Below are positions 40,801 to 53,200 of a stretch of DNA of 64,000 nt, piece after piece (position 1 is the stretch's first letter; every line of letters starts with the position of its first letter). The translations under genes and the position numbers were made by a program. Below the pieces are notes generated by a model. The model was not told the DNA's origin. It did not search any database and saw nothing but the letters and a program-made list of their open reading frames with translations. The stretch comes from Corticium candelabrum (Eukaryota > Porifera > Homoscleromorpha > Homosclerophorida > Plakinidae): NCBI RefSeq assembly GCF_963422355.1, contig NC_085093.1:1338551-1402550 (forward strand), in the 5' to 3' direction.

Positions 40801-43530
40801 ATCGCACTGAGGCATCTCTCTTGGTAGCTGAAAAAGTCATTCGCTCTCAGCCAGACAACCTTGATGAGGTGAGTACCATGTCATTTCTACTTGCCGTAAT
40901 GCCTGTAATAGCATTAAGAAGCTGTGTTTGTAGGTTGCTGTGGAGTTGGTCAAGATATTACTTCATATGCAAGACACATACTCCTTAGATGGGTTCTTCC
41001 TTCTCAGACACAATGCAATGGTTGCAGCAACTGTTCTTTGTCCTCGGCAGGTTTATATTTGTCACTCATATAGTTTCTAGTGTACGGTGCTACATGTACA
41101 AGTCATATTAATTATTCTCACTGGGACAGTTTTGTTTTAAAAATTAGATCTGTTATATAATATATGTCTCATCAATAATGAAACTGCTGATAAAGGTAGA
41201 TACCAAATGCATGTAAGAAATGTGCTTAAGCATAGAGACTATTAAAGACTTTACTAAGACAAGACATTGGGCAAAGGCATACTAGATTTTATGTCATTTT
41301 AGAGTATTGTTACTGCAGTTGTTACTAACAGTATTTAAACATTATTATTCAAAAACTGCATCTTGTGTAAGTTTGCACAAAAGTATCGTTTTTGATAGAT
41401 TTTACTGTTTGCTCTCATGACACTCGTTGTTTTTCTGCATACATCACACATTTGTAGTGCATGTATACTCATGATTTATGTATGCAGGTTGTACCTTATC
41501 TGACAAAACAGTTTTATGAAAGAAACTTCAACTTGAGGCAACGGTTGGACATGTTGGAGGTAGGTCAGTTATGTATCGTGTGTGACAAAATGTACTCGCA
41601 CAAGCAAGTGAAGAAATTATATACAGCTCATTGCAATGTGTAAGACCATCCATTAACATGACTACTAAACTTGGACAGATACCACTATACCGTGCTTACG
41701 TTCTTTCTAATACTTTTCTTTCTAAGTCGTGTTTTGAGCTTGGATGTTGATATGAGCTGTGTTAGGTTTTATCTTCAGCTGCTACAGAGCTGTCTATTCC
41801 AAACAAAAGTAGTAATCAAGAGCAAGCGCACAATGTTGTGCCACTTATTAGAGAACTTCACAAGGAATCGTCTGTGAGCAGAAATTGGCAGGAAATCATC
41901 AGAGAAAGAGTAGAGGCTAAAACTAGGAGATTTGTCAAGGTTGCATCGTAACGTACATTTGGGAAGCTGTTTCAATAGTGTAAATGTTTTTTTCAGGGAC
42001 CATCTACATCTTTACCTCAACCTGTTCCCAATCGATTTGGTCCTGTTGCTGGTCTCTTCTTTTTTCCCCTTATGGAAAAATATGACAGGTTATTAGAATT
42101 CATTTGATAGGCAGGCTGTGATATTGTTGCAGTTGGTGGTTTCCATTATGGACTTACCATACAATGGTCTAAGGTAGCAAGAGCATATGACAAATAGGGA
42201 GATACTGTGAGTGGTAGGAATTGCAAGGCAGGTCAACACTAAGCACAGTGACATGCTATGTTGTACTCATATAATTTTTGTTAGGACATGCGCATTGAAT
42301 AGCTAGTTGTCGCTAAGGTAATTAGACAGTTTACCCAACATACTTGTACTGTATGTCTTCAACAATTTTTAAGAATAGGCGTTGGGTCTGCACTGCACTT
42401 GTAAACCAAATTTGTGGTGTTGATGTTAATAAGTGTGGCCACTGAATAACATGAAGTCATCAACCTTTACTGATACTATCCCCCAAACAACCTGACTGAT
42501 TACTGATTATATGTCAGATTTGTTTTGTGCTTGTTATTAAATCTAATTGCAGTTGTGTCTTTTTTACATTATTTATTTGTTGTTGCTACAGTTGCTGTGC
42601 TACCATTGATATGATGGGTGAAGATCACTTGATGTTAGGACGGCTTATCTCTACACTGGCGGTTATCATGCATGCTTCTGCCAATACACCAGTTTGTTTG
42701 TCAATAATGGCTTGCAGTTGAACTTGAAAACAGCTAATTCTTGATGTCTATATAGGCAGCTAGACAAATGGCGATTGCACTGATGGAATTTGTGTTTGCT
42801 ATTCGTTACCATTCAGAGAGGTACACTATATATGCTAATTGCTTTGAGCTCATCACTTGTACACCTGTTCATTGCTTGTCTGTCCATTTGTCTTTCTATG
42901 AAGGTAAATGTTTGCCCACTTACAAGTCTGTCGTTTTTTGTTTACTTGTTAGTTTGTTTATATTTGTCTATCCACTTACTCATCACTATGTGTGTTCTGT
43001 GTGCTTGTTGTCTGGTGTGACTGTCAGGTCTTTTCTTGTAGAATGGGAAGAAGGGAGAATGATTTATAATGAGGCTATAGTAAAATGGGTACATTTAATG
43101 TAGTATGGTTTTCATAATTAATTAAGATAATTACAATGAGTTGGAGATATATTATGAGTGTTGGTTGTTCTACTTGATTAGATATGTTCGACAAGCATTG
43201 TTGTATGCCATATGTATGGTCTTGTGCAGTCTCCCTCCTGCTGTTCTGCTGTCAGACTTGCAGTCTGAACTAGTTGAGACTCATGCATGGTTAGAAGGTA
43301 ATGTATGGGCTTTGGTCTCGATGTTTTCTTTGAAATTAATTAACAAGTAACAACATTGAAAATATCAGATGTGTTAAGCCATGATCCAGATGCAAAGAGT
43401 CAAGAGTTAGCTCTACAGACAACGGTATTGCTTGAAAGTATTCTGAAGGTGCTTAATTGTGTGTTTTATCATTAGTTTGTGTTTTGATGTCACGTCTTAA
43501 TTATTATATAGGAATCCATCAGTCAGTGAA
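36487..43530 (+). CDS. TELO2: Telomere maintenance protein TELO2 (Tel2), TTT complex subunit
   Basis: Multi-exon orthologue of TELO2, the scaffold of the TTI1-TTI2-TELO2 complex that with HSP90 stabilises PIKK kinases (ATM, ATR, mTOR, DNA-PK, SMG1). Exon 1 (36487-36800) has FFMRGPAEDSFLVLTKSL; exon 2 (36863-37078) has MSRLVALPD; then LSCAKYYKLLAESILDVL (about 37648-37730), NAVFGKACLQGH and GPDCYIESII (about 38105-38320). Middle exons near 39225-39360, 39420-39650 and 40300-40390 include the acidic linker. Later exons include AEKVIRSQPDNLDE (40777-40868), QFYERNFNLRQRLDMLE (41488-41560), FGPVAGLFFFPLMEKYD (about 41998-42090), MMGEDHLMLGRLISTLAV (42590-42690), MAIALMEFVFAIRYHSE (42756-42822), YVRQALL and LPPAVLLSDL (43181-43300), and the end at TGA 43528-43530. 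The last blocks match the Tel2 C-terminal domain. Confidence 0.93.
37083..37264. repeat. CATA and TA arrays, intron 2 of TELO2
   Basis: A short CATA run at 37083-37103, then a long CATA run (37143-37231) merging into TA (37231-37264), in the second TELO2 intron. Confidence 0.95.
37761..37850. repeat. GT microsatellite with GCAT interruptions, intron of TELO2
   Basis: About 30 GT units then three TGTGTGCATG-type units. Confidence 0.95.
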
Positions 43531-44199
43531 ATCAACTGCTGTGAATGTGCAATCAGAATTATCATAATTACTACAAAACTTTGTAAAAAGAAGTGTGAAA
43601 CAGGATCAGACTAAGAGCTCCTTGTTTTCTTGTGCTTGAGCATGGCTCTTCATGTCAACACAGGTGGCTGAAATTGAACTGATGAATTGAGTTTTGTGGA
43701 AGTCCATGATGCTATTATTGCAGCCGTAACTGGTCACACTTCAGGCTCTGTAATTGCTTTCAAATTACTGGTTTGTATAATTATGTAGATAACCTAACAG
43801 TGTGTACTCTGTTATGCATGTATAACAGTACAGGAATTTCTTAAAGTACCTGAAAAATTGATCTTGTCTGTAATGTCTATTAATTAATATCAATTCTAAA
43901 CTCGCTTGTGTTTAGATTATTACTCTGCATTGGTTACCTAGTCAGTTAGTATTGTAGAGAAGGGCAGTGTTTACATCAATAGAGATGGATATCAAGGCGA
44001 CCTCACACTGGATACTGATCTTACCAGTAACAGCTAATTCATTAGCCATGCGTGTAAATGGGAATACAAGTGTGTACTGACCAAATTCAGTTACTATTTT
44101 GTCATACCGGATATGTCATAGTCATAAGGAAGAATATGTCTACTGATTCGATTAGAAAATATTTCTAGTGAGACGTACTGTACAATCCATCAAAGGAAA
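43531..44199. other. Intergenic region between convergent TELO2 and ZIP13
   Basis: About 670 bp between two convergent genes, so it holds both 3' untranslated regions. No gene or repeat recognised. Confidence 0.4.
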
Positions 44200-45303
44200 T
44201 TATAAATCTTCAACATAGGATACCATCATCATCACTATAATTCCTGTCAATATAGCACCCAGCTGTCGAACTGACTGCATTGGATCTTGCTCCTTAATGA
44301 GCTGGGGAATGATGGTTACCATAGCAATATAGATGAAACCACCTGCAGTGAAAGGAAGTATCCATGCAGTAGAGTCTGTCGCCTCATCAGCAATAAGACC
44401 AGCTAATGCTCCAACAATGCCCCCACTTGCTGTAGCCATCTGAGCTTTAGTGGCCGACCAACGATCAAAACCAGAGTTGAGAAGGATAGCAAAATCGCCC
44501 ACTTCGTGAGGAATCTCATGAAGGAGTATGGCAACAGTCGTCAAGATACCAACTTTGGTGCCAACCATGTAACTAGCACTGATGGCTAGTCCATGAGTAA
44601 AGTTATCAGTACAGTTGGCAACCAGATTCAAGTAGCCACTAACAAGAATCTTCTGAGGTTCTTTCACGTCGTGTCCACTGCTTTTCATCACACCATCAGG
44701 CGTTACACCTACACCGTTGCATTCCACATTGTCTCTCATTCTTGTCCCATTGCACACTAACTGTTCGCCCTCAGTCTCCGCCTCCTCATGACAGTCTGAC
44801 TTCTCATCCGCCTTTTCCGTCTCTTCCGTCTCAGCCATCAACTTCTCTATTAGCATGAAACAGAGCAATCCTGCCAACACCCACAATCCCACAGCGACAT
44901 GGTCTTCGTCCCCGTGCATTTGTGCTGTCCAATCGTTCGTTCCCAATCTCCCGAATGTCTCCGGCAGAAGATGCAGGAAAACATCACCGAGCAATCCGCC
45001 GACAGCAAATCCTAGCAGCGTCTTGTGCGTATTCGAGAGTCCCCGATCCGTCTTTTTGTCGATATCGAGAATAAACAACGGAAATATTCCTGTAAGACCC
45101 ACTAGAGCTGCCGAGAAGAGAGATAATACCCATGTTGTTATAGCGCTAGAAGATCTATCAGGAACACCAACGTTTGGACTGAAACTGTCGTGCGTCACTT
45201 TCCGAGAATAAAAAGACTGCTTGCGATGGAGGTTCGAAGCGCTTGGAGCAATTAGAAGCAACACAACAATAAGAGTGAAGAATGCGCCACCTGTGCGCTC
45301 CAT
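44200..45303 (-). CDS. SLC39A13: Zinc transporter ZIP13 (SLC39A13), intronless
   Basis: Single exon, 367 residues from ATG 45303 (human ZIP13 has 371). An upstream in-frame ATG at 45480 would add 59 Cys/His-rich residues before the signal peptide and is less likely. After MERTGG comes a hydrophobic leader, then eight predicted membrane spans. The metal-binding spans IV and V are intact: NCTDNFTHGLAISASY and LLHEIPHEVGDFAILL, then SGFDRWSATKAQ, which is diagnostic for ZIP13 rather than ZIP7. A long charged loop (E/D/K-rich, about residues 180-240) separates spans III and IV and is poor in His, as in ZIP13. ZIP13 exports zinc or iron from Golgi, ER or vesicles to the cytosol and in mammals affects BMP/TGF-beta signalling. 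Confidence 0.93.
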   Translation of the reverse strand: MERTGGAFFTLIVVLLLIAPSASNLHRKQSFYSRKVTHDSFSPNVGVPDRSSSAITTWVLSLFSAALVGLTGIFPLFILDIDKKTDRGLSNTHKTLLGFAVGGLLGDVFLHLLPETFGRLGTNDWTAQMHGDEDHVAVGLWVLAGLLCFMLIEKLMAETEETEKADEKSDCHEEAETEGEQLVCNGTRMRDNVECNGVGVTPDGVMKSSGHDVKEPQKILVSGYLNLVANCTDNFTHGLAISASYMVGTKVGILTTVAILLHEIPHEVGDFAILLNSGFDRWSATKAQMATASGGIVGALAGLIADEATDSTAWILPFTAGGFIYIAMVTIIPQLIKEQDPMQSVRQLGAILTGIIVMMMVSYVEDL

Positions 45304-46440
45304 TGTTCTATGCAAGTCGATGTAGCGACCAACATATGACGAAGACACGGCAAAGTGACGACAAGTGTTACATTCTCGAGCGCACGCTAAGGCGTGAGCA
45401 TGACAATTGACATTATATTTATTCACTTTTGCACCTCCACGCCCACATGCACACACAGAGACACTTGGACTTATCAGCAAACACAGCGTGAGCTGAACAC
45501 ACCCACTAAACTAGGCAACTTTTCTCTAAATTGTTTACTTTAATTTCCAAGATCAATTAATCATTAGATCAATTAATTATTAATTTTATAATTAATTAAA
45601 GTTTGTAGCAAACTGTTATATTAGATATATACCGGTTAATTAACCCCTAGGCCTGCAAGACAGAAAACCTGCACTGGGTAGAGATTTTTAGACGATGCTG
45701 GAATTTTTACCTGTTTTCAAAGTACCGTGATTGTGGCAGTTAGAATTCAATTAATCTCCATATTCCATAGACATCAGCAACCAAATTTCAATAATCTTTT
45801 TCTATCAATATTACTACTAGTTGTACGGTATCCGTAGGCGCCTCGCGTTAGTTAGTGAGTAACACGTCCAACGGAGTTTTCAGACCGTCTACTGAAACGC
45901 CGAGTCCTAGCTAGACAATACGTATTTGTTGAAACCATAGCTATCATGGAAGTAAACATGCAAACTTCCTAGTAGTTTAAATTACGTATATAGGCCTGGT
46001 ATAGGTAGTCGTCGTTTTGCGATCGTGATCAAGACAATTGAAATGTACAGTCTAGGTATGCACTCAGTTCCGTTGTAACGACAGTGGTATGGTAGTCACT
46101 GACATAGAAATTGATATCAGCAAACATTGACTATCAACAGTGTTAGATGCAGCACAGTACGTGTAGTAAAGGATTGATCATACTGTAGTATGGGACGTGT
46201 GAATAGTAACTGTAGGTGGCATTCAACTCCTGAAGGTGTTTCTTGGTTGTCAAGTACACACAGTCCCTAGCTACAATAGAAAAGGATGGGTCGACGGTAG
46301 TTCAGCAAGCGTTTTCTTCGAGATTTGGTCACTTGCACAAATCGTTCTTAGACTCATCTGTAGTCGGACATGGAAACGATTTTTAAGGTAGGTCCTATCA
46401 TGATATGTGGTCGTGGGGAGGAGAAAGTTGAGATTTGTGT

Positions 46441-46472
<32 letters not shown>

Positions 46473-46491
46473 TTTATTTTTTTTATATAGC

Positions 46492-46551
<60 letters not shown>

Positions 46552-46712
46552 CTCGATGGAGACCCATATAGGACCACGTCCATTTCTGTTGTGCGACCCG
46601 GATTAGAATTTAAGCCTCGCTAAGCTCGGCAAGTAGGAATACCGATTATAAAAACCCATAAATCTCTTGCACTAAAGCACAAAAATAACTGTATTGTACT
46701 TAGGAAGAAAGA
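45304..46712. other. Intergenic region between ZIP13 start and PGS1 end
   Basis: About 1.4 kb. ZIP13 upstream sequence near 45304-45500, AT-rich DNA with repeated AATTAATTA words near 45535-45640, then a CA array and a TA array at 46439-46550. No gene recognised. Confidence 0.4.
46439..46550. repeat. CA and TA arrays between ZIP13 and PGS1
   Basis: CA run at 46441-46471 and TA run at 46493-46549, intergenic. Confidence 0.95.
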
Positions 46713-48173
46713 TTACAAGTAAGTCCAGATCATTCTTGTTACCAGAGACTGCAGCCAATGAATCTGCCGGTCAGGTCTCTTGAATGTGTCTGCTGTCACA
46801 ATGCTGGCTTGATCAAATAAATGCTCATGCTCCTATAATTGACACAGCACAATTCGATATATGTAATATCCAAATAACCGCAGAGACAGCCAGACAAAAA
46901 GTATTGTAAAAATGGTCCCCACATAATATGATACTGGTTGCCTGGGAACTGGTGTTACAAGCATACAGGCAACAAATCTGGAAATACGACACAAACACAC
47001 TCTTACCTTCTTTAGCTCTTGCTGAAGTAAGGGATTGTTTGTTATGATAGCAAATTGGAGTTCTAAGTCTCTTTCGACTGATCGGTAGCCTAGCAGTTCG
47101 AAAATATCAAGGTATAAAATGACAACTTACATTGTATAGCTGCTGACCATAGTTTGACGATCCAACCATAGTTAAAACTGGAAGCTCGTCGTACGGCAAG
47201 TAATACCACATACCTACATATCATGAATCATATAATCAATTAAGTCAAGTGCAAGTTTTTAAGCAGATGTAGATATAATCATGTCCTCAAAATTAACTTA
47301 AGTAAGCTACTTATGAATTGTATGGAACATTACCTTTTCCATGAAATGTCCATCCGTCTCTTGTATACTCCTCTAGTAACACCCGACTTGTCTGTTGCTC
47401 ACATACCAGTCGGTTGTGAAACCACCGAGCTATATGAAGGTATGCATAAGGGATGTGACCAGCTGCTCCGTTTGCACCAAGAAAACCATTTGCCTATCAA
47501 ATCAGAATACTATGTTACACAAAATTCAAACACAGAGAATGCAAATTCAAATACACACAAACAAATGGACAAACAAACAAACAGACAATACATAAAACAG
47601 CAAGCAATCAATAATAAATCGAGATGATTTACCTCTGGAGACGCAGCCAAAATTCTGTAGTGACCTTGTGACCTCATTATTAGGTTGACATAGTCATCAG
47701 TCAAATTGAAATATCCGGAAGCAAGAAGTGTACGACATCCAGGAAGACTGTGTCTAAGTAATTCTGACATCATTCTCTGATCTTGACGTACATTGTACGA
47801 CCCCATCTGAACAAAGGGATATATCCATGTGTCTGTATTGAGCCTCTTGTCAGCCTTAATGTCCGTTATAGGTTTTGGTTTGATTAATTTCTGCACACTT
47901 AGTCTGAATGACTCCGCAAATTGAGTTCTTGTCCACATGGAGAGAGGATCAATCTCTCCTGCTTTCAGAGAATTATCTGGTTGGAGTGAATACGAATGAG
48001 CCGCAACTGCATTGACTAACTGCTCACAGAAGTCACCAAGTTCTGGGCACTCCCTGATAAGAATATATCGGTCCTGTCTGTTTGTAAAATAGGATTCACT
48101 CAGATTAGCACTGCAAATATATACATAATGATTAGAAGACACGTATGCTGACATCAAAAAGAGACAAACTATG

Positions 48174-48238
<65 letters not shown>

Positions 48239-50046
48239 CACACACACACACATGCCATCATCATCATATTTATTGTTAATTATTTATTGTTAATTACGAT
48301 TATTTTTTGTTATGCAACCAAATTTTTTGAGTATTTATTTATTTTCAATACCCAGAGACAAGAAGATCATCATCAAACAAGAATATTTTAATATGTTGCA
48401 GTCCCACTGTTTCATTGAATTTTTCTGGTATAATGTATTTGAATAACTGATTGAGCACAGGCGTGTGATACAAAGACACTCTCATTCTCTCCATGTGAGA
48501 CTTCACTAACGGCACCAGCATCAAACGAGAGTTATCCGTCCCTCTTGATCCACGGATGCAATCAAGCAGCACATGAACATGTAGTGGACAGTCAACGCCA
48601 CAATCCTTGAGTCTTGATTCAAAACAGTCAACCTGTATACAATATTGTTATTACAAACAGATCAGCAGTCAATGATGTGATATACCAATTCCCGCTCGAG
48701 ACGATCAGTTCCAAGATATAAAGCTGCCATAACAATTCTTCTCTCAGATTTCAAAATACCAGCCTGCAAATATCAGGAAAACCATTACTCAATATAATTA
48801 AATATGCTAACATTGACATTTCATTTTAACCATCTACATCAAATATTAAACACCATCTGTTGTGTACACTCTAAGTAAATGGTCGACGCGACGCGACGTT
48901 CGACGGACGCGACGCGACGCGTCGAAATAGAACCAAGTTCTATTTGAGCGTCGAACCGGAAGCTGTTCACGTCGTGTCGAAAGTAGCACCTTGATCTCGA
49001 CCAATCACAGCCAACTATAAATGCACGTGTGGCTTTCGTGAGCAATGATTATTGATTTCGGCGCTGTACTCGACGTTGAGCGGTCTATAGATTGTGTATG
49101 GAGCTGTCCTTGCTTGTGGATGATCAACTGCAAGATGTACAAAGACCTGCGTGCAAGGGAGAACGCGTAGAAATTGATTTTGAGCAAGCTGGGGGTTCCG
49201 GCAGAGTTCTGCTAGTAGAAAATCGAAGCGCGAGTGGTCAGTTCAATAATTCAGGCGGCGACGTCTACGGCGCGCTGAATCGTATAATTTGCGAATGGTA
49301 CGACGCGGGTGACGCGAACGTGCCACTCCCACGCAAGACAACGTGCCACTACGCACGCGACGCGACGCTCAAGCGTCCCCATATTGTAAATCCAGCTTTA
49401 CACCTTGTCTCGCACATATCGTGCTTTGCCTTTCCTATCCTTCTGCCAAAACATCATAAAAAAGAAATGGTTATTTGAGAATATAGTAGACATACTTGTC
49501 TGCTGCTTCAGTTAGACTGTATCAGTAATACTTTGTCTTAGCTCATGTTCCACAACAAGCAAATGAAAAAATATTAAAATAAAACAAAAGATTAATATGA
49601 ACTAGTAAAGCTAGTGACCATCCGATCATTATCTAACTATAGATGTAGATACCTGTTGCTTTGAGTTCTCAATCTTTACAAATTTCGGTTAGAAGACTGT
49701 TCTGATACTAATAGGTTTACTTGACAAATCTTTGAACTCATGTCCAACATGCAAATTACTTGACAGTCTACTAAGATCCAAACGACTTCTCGCGACAGAT
49801 TAGAGACACGGGCATGTGTATGCTAGTCAAGAGAGTGCCGCCTACCTTCAAAGTGTCGTAGAATTGACACGGTTCGTGAAGTACTGAGATATTTGAAGAC
49901 TTGACAGGAAAAATGGGTGCATGACGAGCCAGGTCAATGAGCAGAGTGTCTGCAGAAATGGCCTCTGTAGATCCCATGAACATTCGAGTCGAAAAGTCAC
50001 ATGACAAGCAGTGGAGTAGATTCACACGCCGCCACGCCCGCAGCAT
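46713..50046 (-). CDS. PGS1: CDP-diacylglycerol-glycerol-3-phosphate 3-phosphatidyltransferase, mitochondrial
   Basis: Makes phosphatidylglycerol-phosphate, the committed step to cardiolipin, at the inner mitochondrial membrane. Exon 1 (about 49845-50046) starts MLRAWRRVNLLHC, an Arg-rich amphipathic leader fitting mitochondrial import. Exon 2 (about 48689-48765) has MAALYLGTDRLE; the next (about 48350-48640) has LHVHVLLDCIRGSRG and the first phospholipase-D-type motif, HIKIFLFDDDLLVSGAN, continued by LSESYFTNRQDRY in the next exon (about 47632-48112). Downstream exons give GCRTLLASGYFNLT, ANGFLGANGAAGHIPYAY (about 47395-47495), the second motif HGKGMWYYLPYDE and GSSNYG (about 47135-47215 and 47320-47350), and the end LVTRMIWTYL at TAA 46713-46715. 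Both HxK motifs are intact. The large first intron holds a GC-rich insertion (48873-49396). Confidence 0.93.
48175..48252. repeat. AC microsatellite, intron of PGS1
   Basis: About 30 AC units with a TGC interruption, between the two exons that carry the first HxK motif. Confidence 0.95.
48873..49396. mobile_element. CGCGACG-ended insertion in PGS1 intron 1, probable non-autonomous DNA transposon
   Basis: A GC- and CpG-rich block of about 520 bp inside an AT-rich intron. Its left end is packed with CGACG/CGCGACG words (48883-48925), and its right end with CACGCGACGCGACGCTC (49357-49373) in inverted sense. Left ATGGTCGACGC and right (reverse complement) ATGGGGACGC could be imperfect terminal inverted repeats flanked by TAA. 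An open frame at 49092-49478 has no recognised domain. PIF/Harbinger-like is possible but unproven. Confidence 0.5.
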
Positions 50047-50246
50047 GTGATCTGATTGAGTGGGAGTTGAATTTTTTACGTGAGGCGCCAGTTAAAATTA
50101 TGTATCGAAAGTCCGATTCGAAAACAATCTAGTGAATCAGAGTGATATGTGTCCAATACAATCACGTGAGGTTATCGCTTTGTTGAGCCTCGGAGGCCAG
50201 TGTTAAATAATCCGGGATATATCGAGGTGTTTATGCAGTTTGTGGT
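50047..50246. promoter_or_regulatory. Bidirectional promoter interval PGS1/FAM227
   Basis: 200 bp between divergent start codons of PGS1 (minus) and FAM227 (plus). It contains ATCACGTGAGG near 50160, an E-box. Shared promoter use is inferred from spacing. Confidence 0.5.
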
Positions 50247-53200
50247 ATGGAATCGTCGCTGACAGACGTGTGGCGAGATGCAAGTCCTAGCTGGGTTTAC
50301 GACGAGACCTTCGAAGCTTCTTTAAGAGAAAACTGTGATCGAGAAGATATAGCTCGTCAAGGCGCTCTCAGAAAACGTAAGAACAAATCGGTAACCATGG
50401 CGACCACAAAGTATTGTAGGTACATGTACAGTGTACTATGTGACTGTGTTGCAGCATGTGAGATAGGCTCTATTGAGAGTTTAAATGAGCAAATCGGTGC
50501 TGCTGATAAGGTCTTACGAAGCAACTGCAAACCACTGGTGTTTGAAAAATCGTTAAATAAGAATAATGAGAGACTCGTGCAGTGTGATCAGATGGCTGGA
50601 AGAGCAGCTACTAAGAAAAAACTGAGTGTTTCCGAATCAGGAAAAACATGTTCGGAGACAGTTTGTGATACAAAACATCAACAGGTTGACTATGTTTCTT
50701 GAAAGTTTATTGATCTAGTTATTTATGATGACATTAATTAACATTGTCAATATGTCATGTAGTCACTGCATCTACAAGACAAAGTTCCATCTGTAGAACC
50801 TGCTCTTGTGGAGGTGAGATTAATTAATAATAATTAATAAATAATATTTAAACCAGAGTGAACGTTAAGACACTTGGGTTTGTTGCCAATGTTGTGGTAC
50901 AGGGGCTGATCGTGACTTATGGGAGAAGTTAACATATATATGTAGCTGAAATGTGGATAGAGCTTTCTGCTTGTTGCTTGTATATAACGTGAATGAATGC
51001 AGCTTGGATTGACTGCATGTTAGGAGTTGAATGTCTTTCAACTTTAGCCTATACATTGTCTATTGATTTAATATGCTTGTGGCCATGCAGGTTGTTTACA
51101 TTGTATGTTTACTCTTGTTTGCTGTTTACTTGTCTGTAAGTATTGCGTTGCTTTTACAGCTTGCAGAATTTCCAGGCTACAACGAACATTGCCCTACTCC
51201 ACTTCCCGAATCACTAGATAGCACAAATATATTACAGACTGTGATCAGGGCTCAAGCAGATCTACAAAGGAAGGTAGACCGATCTTGTCAAGTACATAAA
51301 ACATACATTTTAGAAATTAGTTTTTATTGATCTCGTAGCCTACTTTTAAACAAGAGTGGATGAGGCTTTTTCTCTCTGACCAATCAGAGTCCATATTTTT
51401 AGATTGTTTTTGGGTCTACTTTCTTCAGAAATTTCAAGTACGTATCATGCAATCAGTTTAAGTAAATGCTGCTTTGGCAATAGCACGATGTGTTTAATTG
51501 GTTTTTAGCCTGATCAGTATGTACATGACAAGCTGTTCCATCGCACAGCCTTTAACTATATTGAGTTGTTGCAGCTGAACATTGATCCACAATACAGAGA
51601 GCCATTCTTTAAGGTAACAGTGTAGTCTGTTTTACCTTTTTTGGATTGTACATTTGGATTCAGGGTTGTTCAAGTACTTCTACTTTGTACACTCTTGCCA
51701 TATTGAAGTGTTTAAATATAAACGGTATACCGTATGTATATTTTATCTACAGCGTTATCCAGATTGTATATCGCAAGCTGTGTATCACTCATTTTTTATT
51801 GCCTATCCAACTTCTTACCAGCAGTTTGGAGAAGACTTCAAAACAGGCGTATGCAATTTTGTACATCTCTGGCTGACAGGTTTTCTTGGTTTCTTGTCTA
51901 TGCAATGGGTCTCTCTAATCACCACAAGTCTATTACACTTGTTAGGTATTCAGCCTGTTCCTCGTTTTTGGCTTACGTGGAATTTCGGAGTCTTGGAACC
52001 AGTAAATATGTACAAGATTGTGGCGGATCAGGAAAAAAGCAAAGAGAACGAGCTTGTGAAAGCAAGAAGTGAGATGTACAGCACTTTTACGATTTGGTCA
52101 GACGTATGCGATTATGTTTGAAATCTTAAGTTTAGAGAGATATTGACAAACTGGTGGAGAACATGCACACGAGCAGGCAAACAGGCAGACTGGTGTTTAT
52201 TCTTGTCAGTTAGCATAGTGTTTGGAGTCGTGCAAGGAAAGGCATTGCAATGACTGGGTTTATGTCTATTCATTTCTATTACTTAACTCCATCTTTCCAT
52301 CATATATCTTGTCGATCGTACCTATTTGGCACATTGCTTGATGACTTGATGACTATTGTGTAAAACGAGTCCGTATTGTTAAGTTGCGAAGATGCACGCT
52401 ATCAGTGGAAATTGCTTTTGGGTGTAGATATTGACGTCCACCAGATGCTGGGATTGCCACACGATATCTCATCACAAACAAACCTGGCCGTCAACCAATC
52501 AGGTTCTGCTGTTCAATATCAACCGAGTGACTCTAAATCAATCTCATCATCCAAAGACTCAACAGCAGTAACAACAAAGGGTGAACCAGCAACTCAGAGA
52601 CTGAAAGAAAATGCACCCGGAACTACTCAACCAATTTCATGGACAGGCAGCGGTCACAAGAAACAACTGGGACAGAGACATGTAATTTCTTGCTGCCTTT
52701 TGGTAACCACAAGGGTTGTATTGTGTTGTTGTAGTCTTGCCCTATAGGTCAAGGACCAGAGTTTGACCGATCGTTGTTCAACGTTAATGGACACAGTCCC
52801 CTGGTTGCATATTATTTGAGTGTTATGAGAGCTTCTCGCGACACAGAAGTGTTACAGCTCATGCAGAGAACGGAGATTACAAAATTACCACCATATCGCA
52901 ATACTTTGTCACACATCTAGTTTATAGTTTGTAGACTGGTTTCTTTCTTTGGTCTGAGTGTGTATGTGTGTGTGTGTGTGCGCACGCGCGCGCGTGCGTG
53001 CACATGTGTGCATGGATGCTTCTGTGTCTGTCTATTTAAAAGCCATTTGACACACCACCTTAGATCGATAGAGATCCTATACAGTGTACTAATCAGAACA
53101 GACGTTTCATTGAACTCATGTGCTTTGTCTTTTACTGTGGTATTTCTTTGACTATGCTGTTCACGCTTGATTCAAAAACATACTCCAGCCTTGTAAGAGA

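Noticed and set aside
44855-45211. Plus-strand frame over ZIP13
   Set aside because: Shadow of the ZIP13 coding strand with no recognisable domain.
45304-45480. N-terminal extension of ZIP13 from ATG 45480
   Set aside because: It adds a Cys/His-rich segment before a good signal peptide and has no family counterpart; the start at 45303 fits the family length.
46271-46623. Frames of Ile-Tyr and Thr-His repeats
   Set aside because: Translation of TA and CA arrays.
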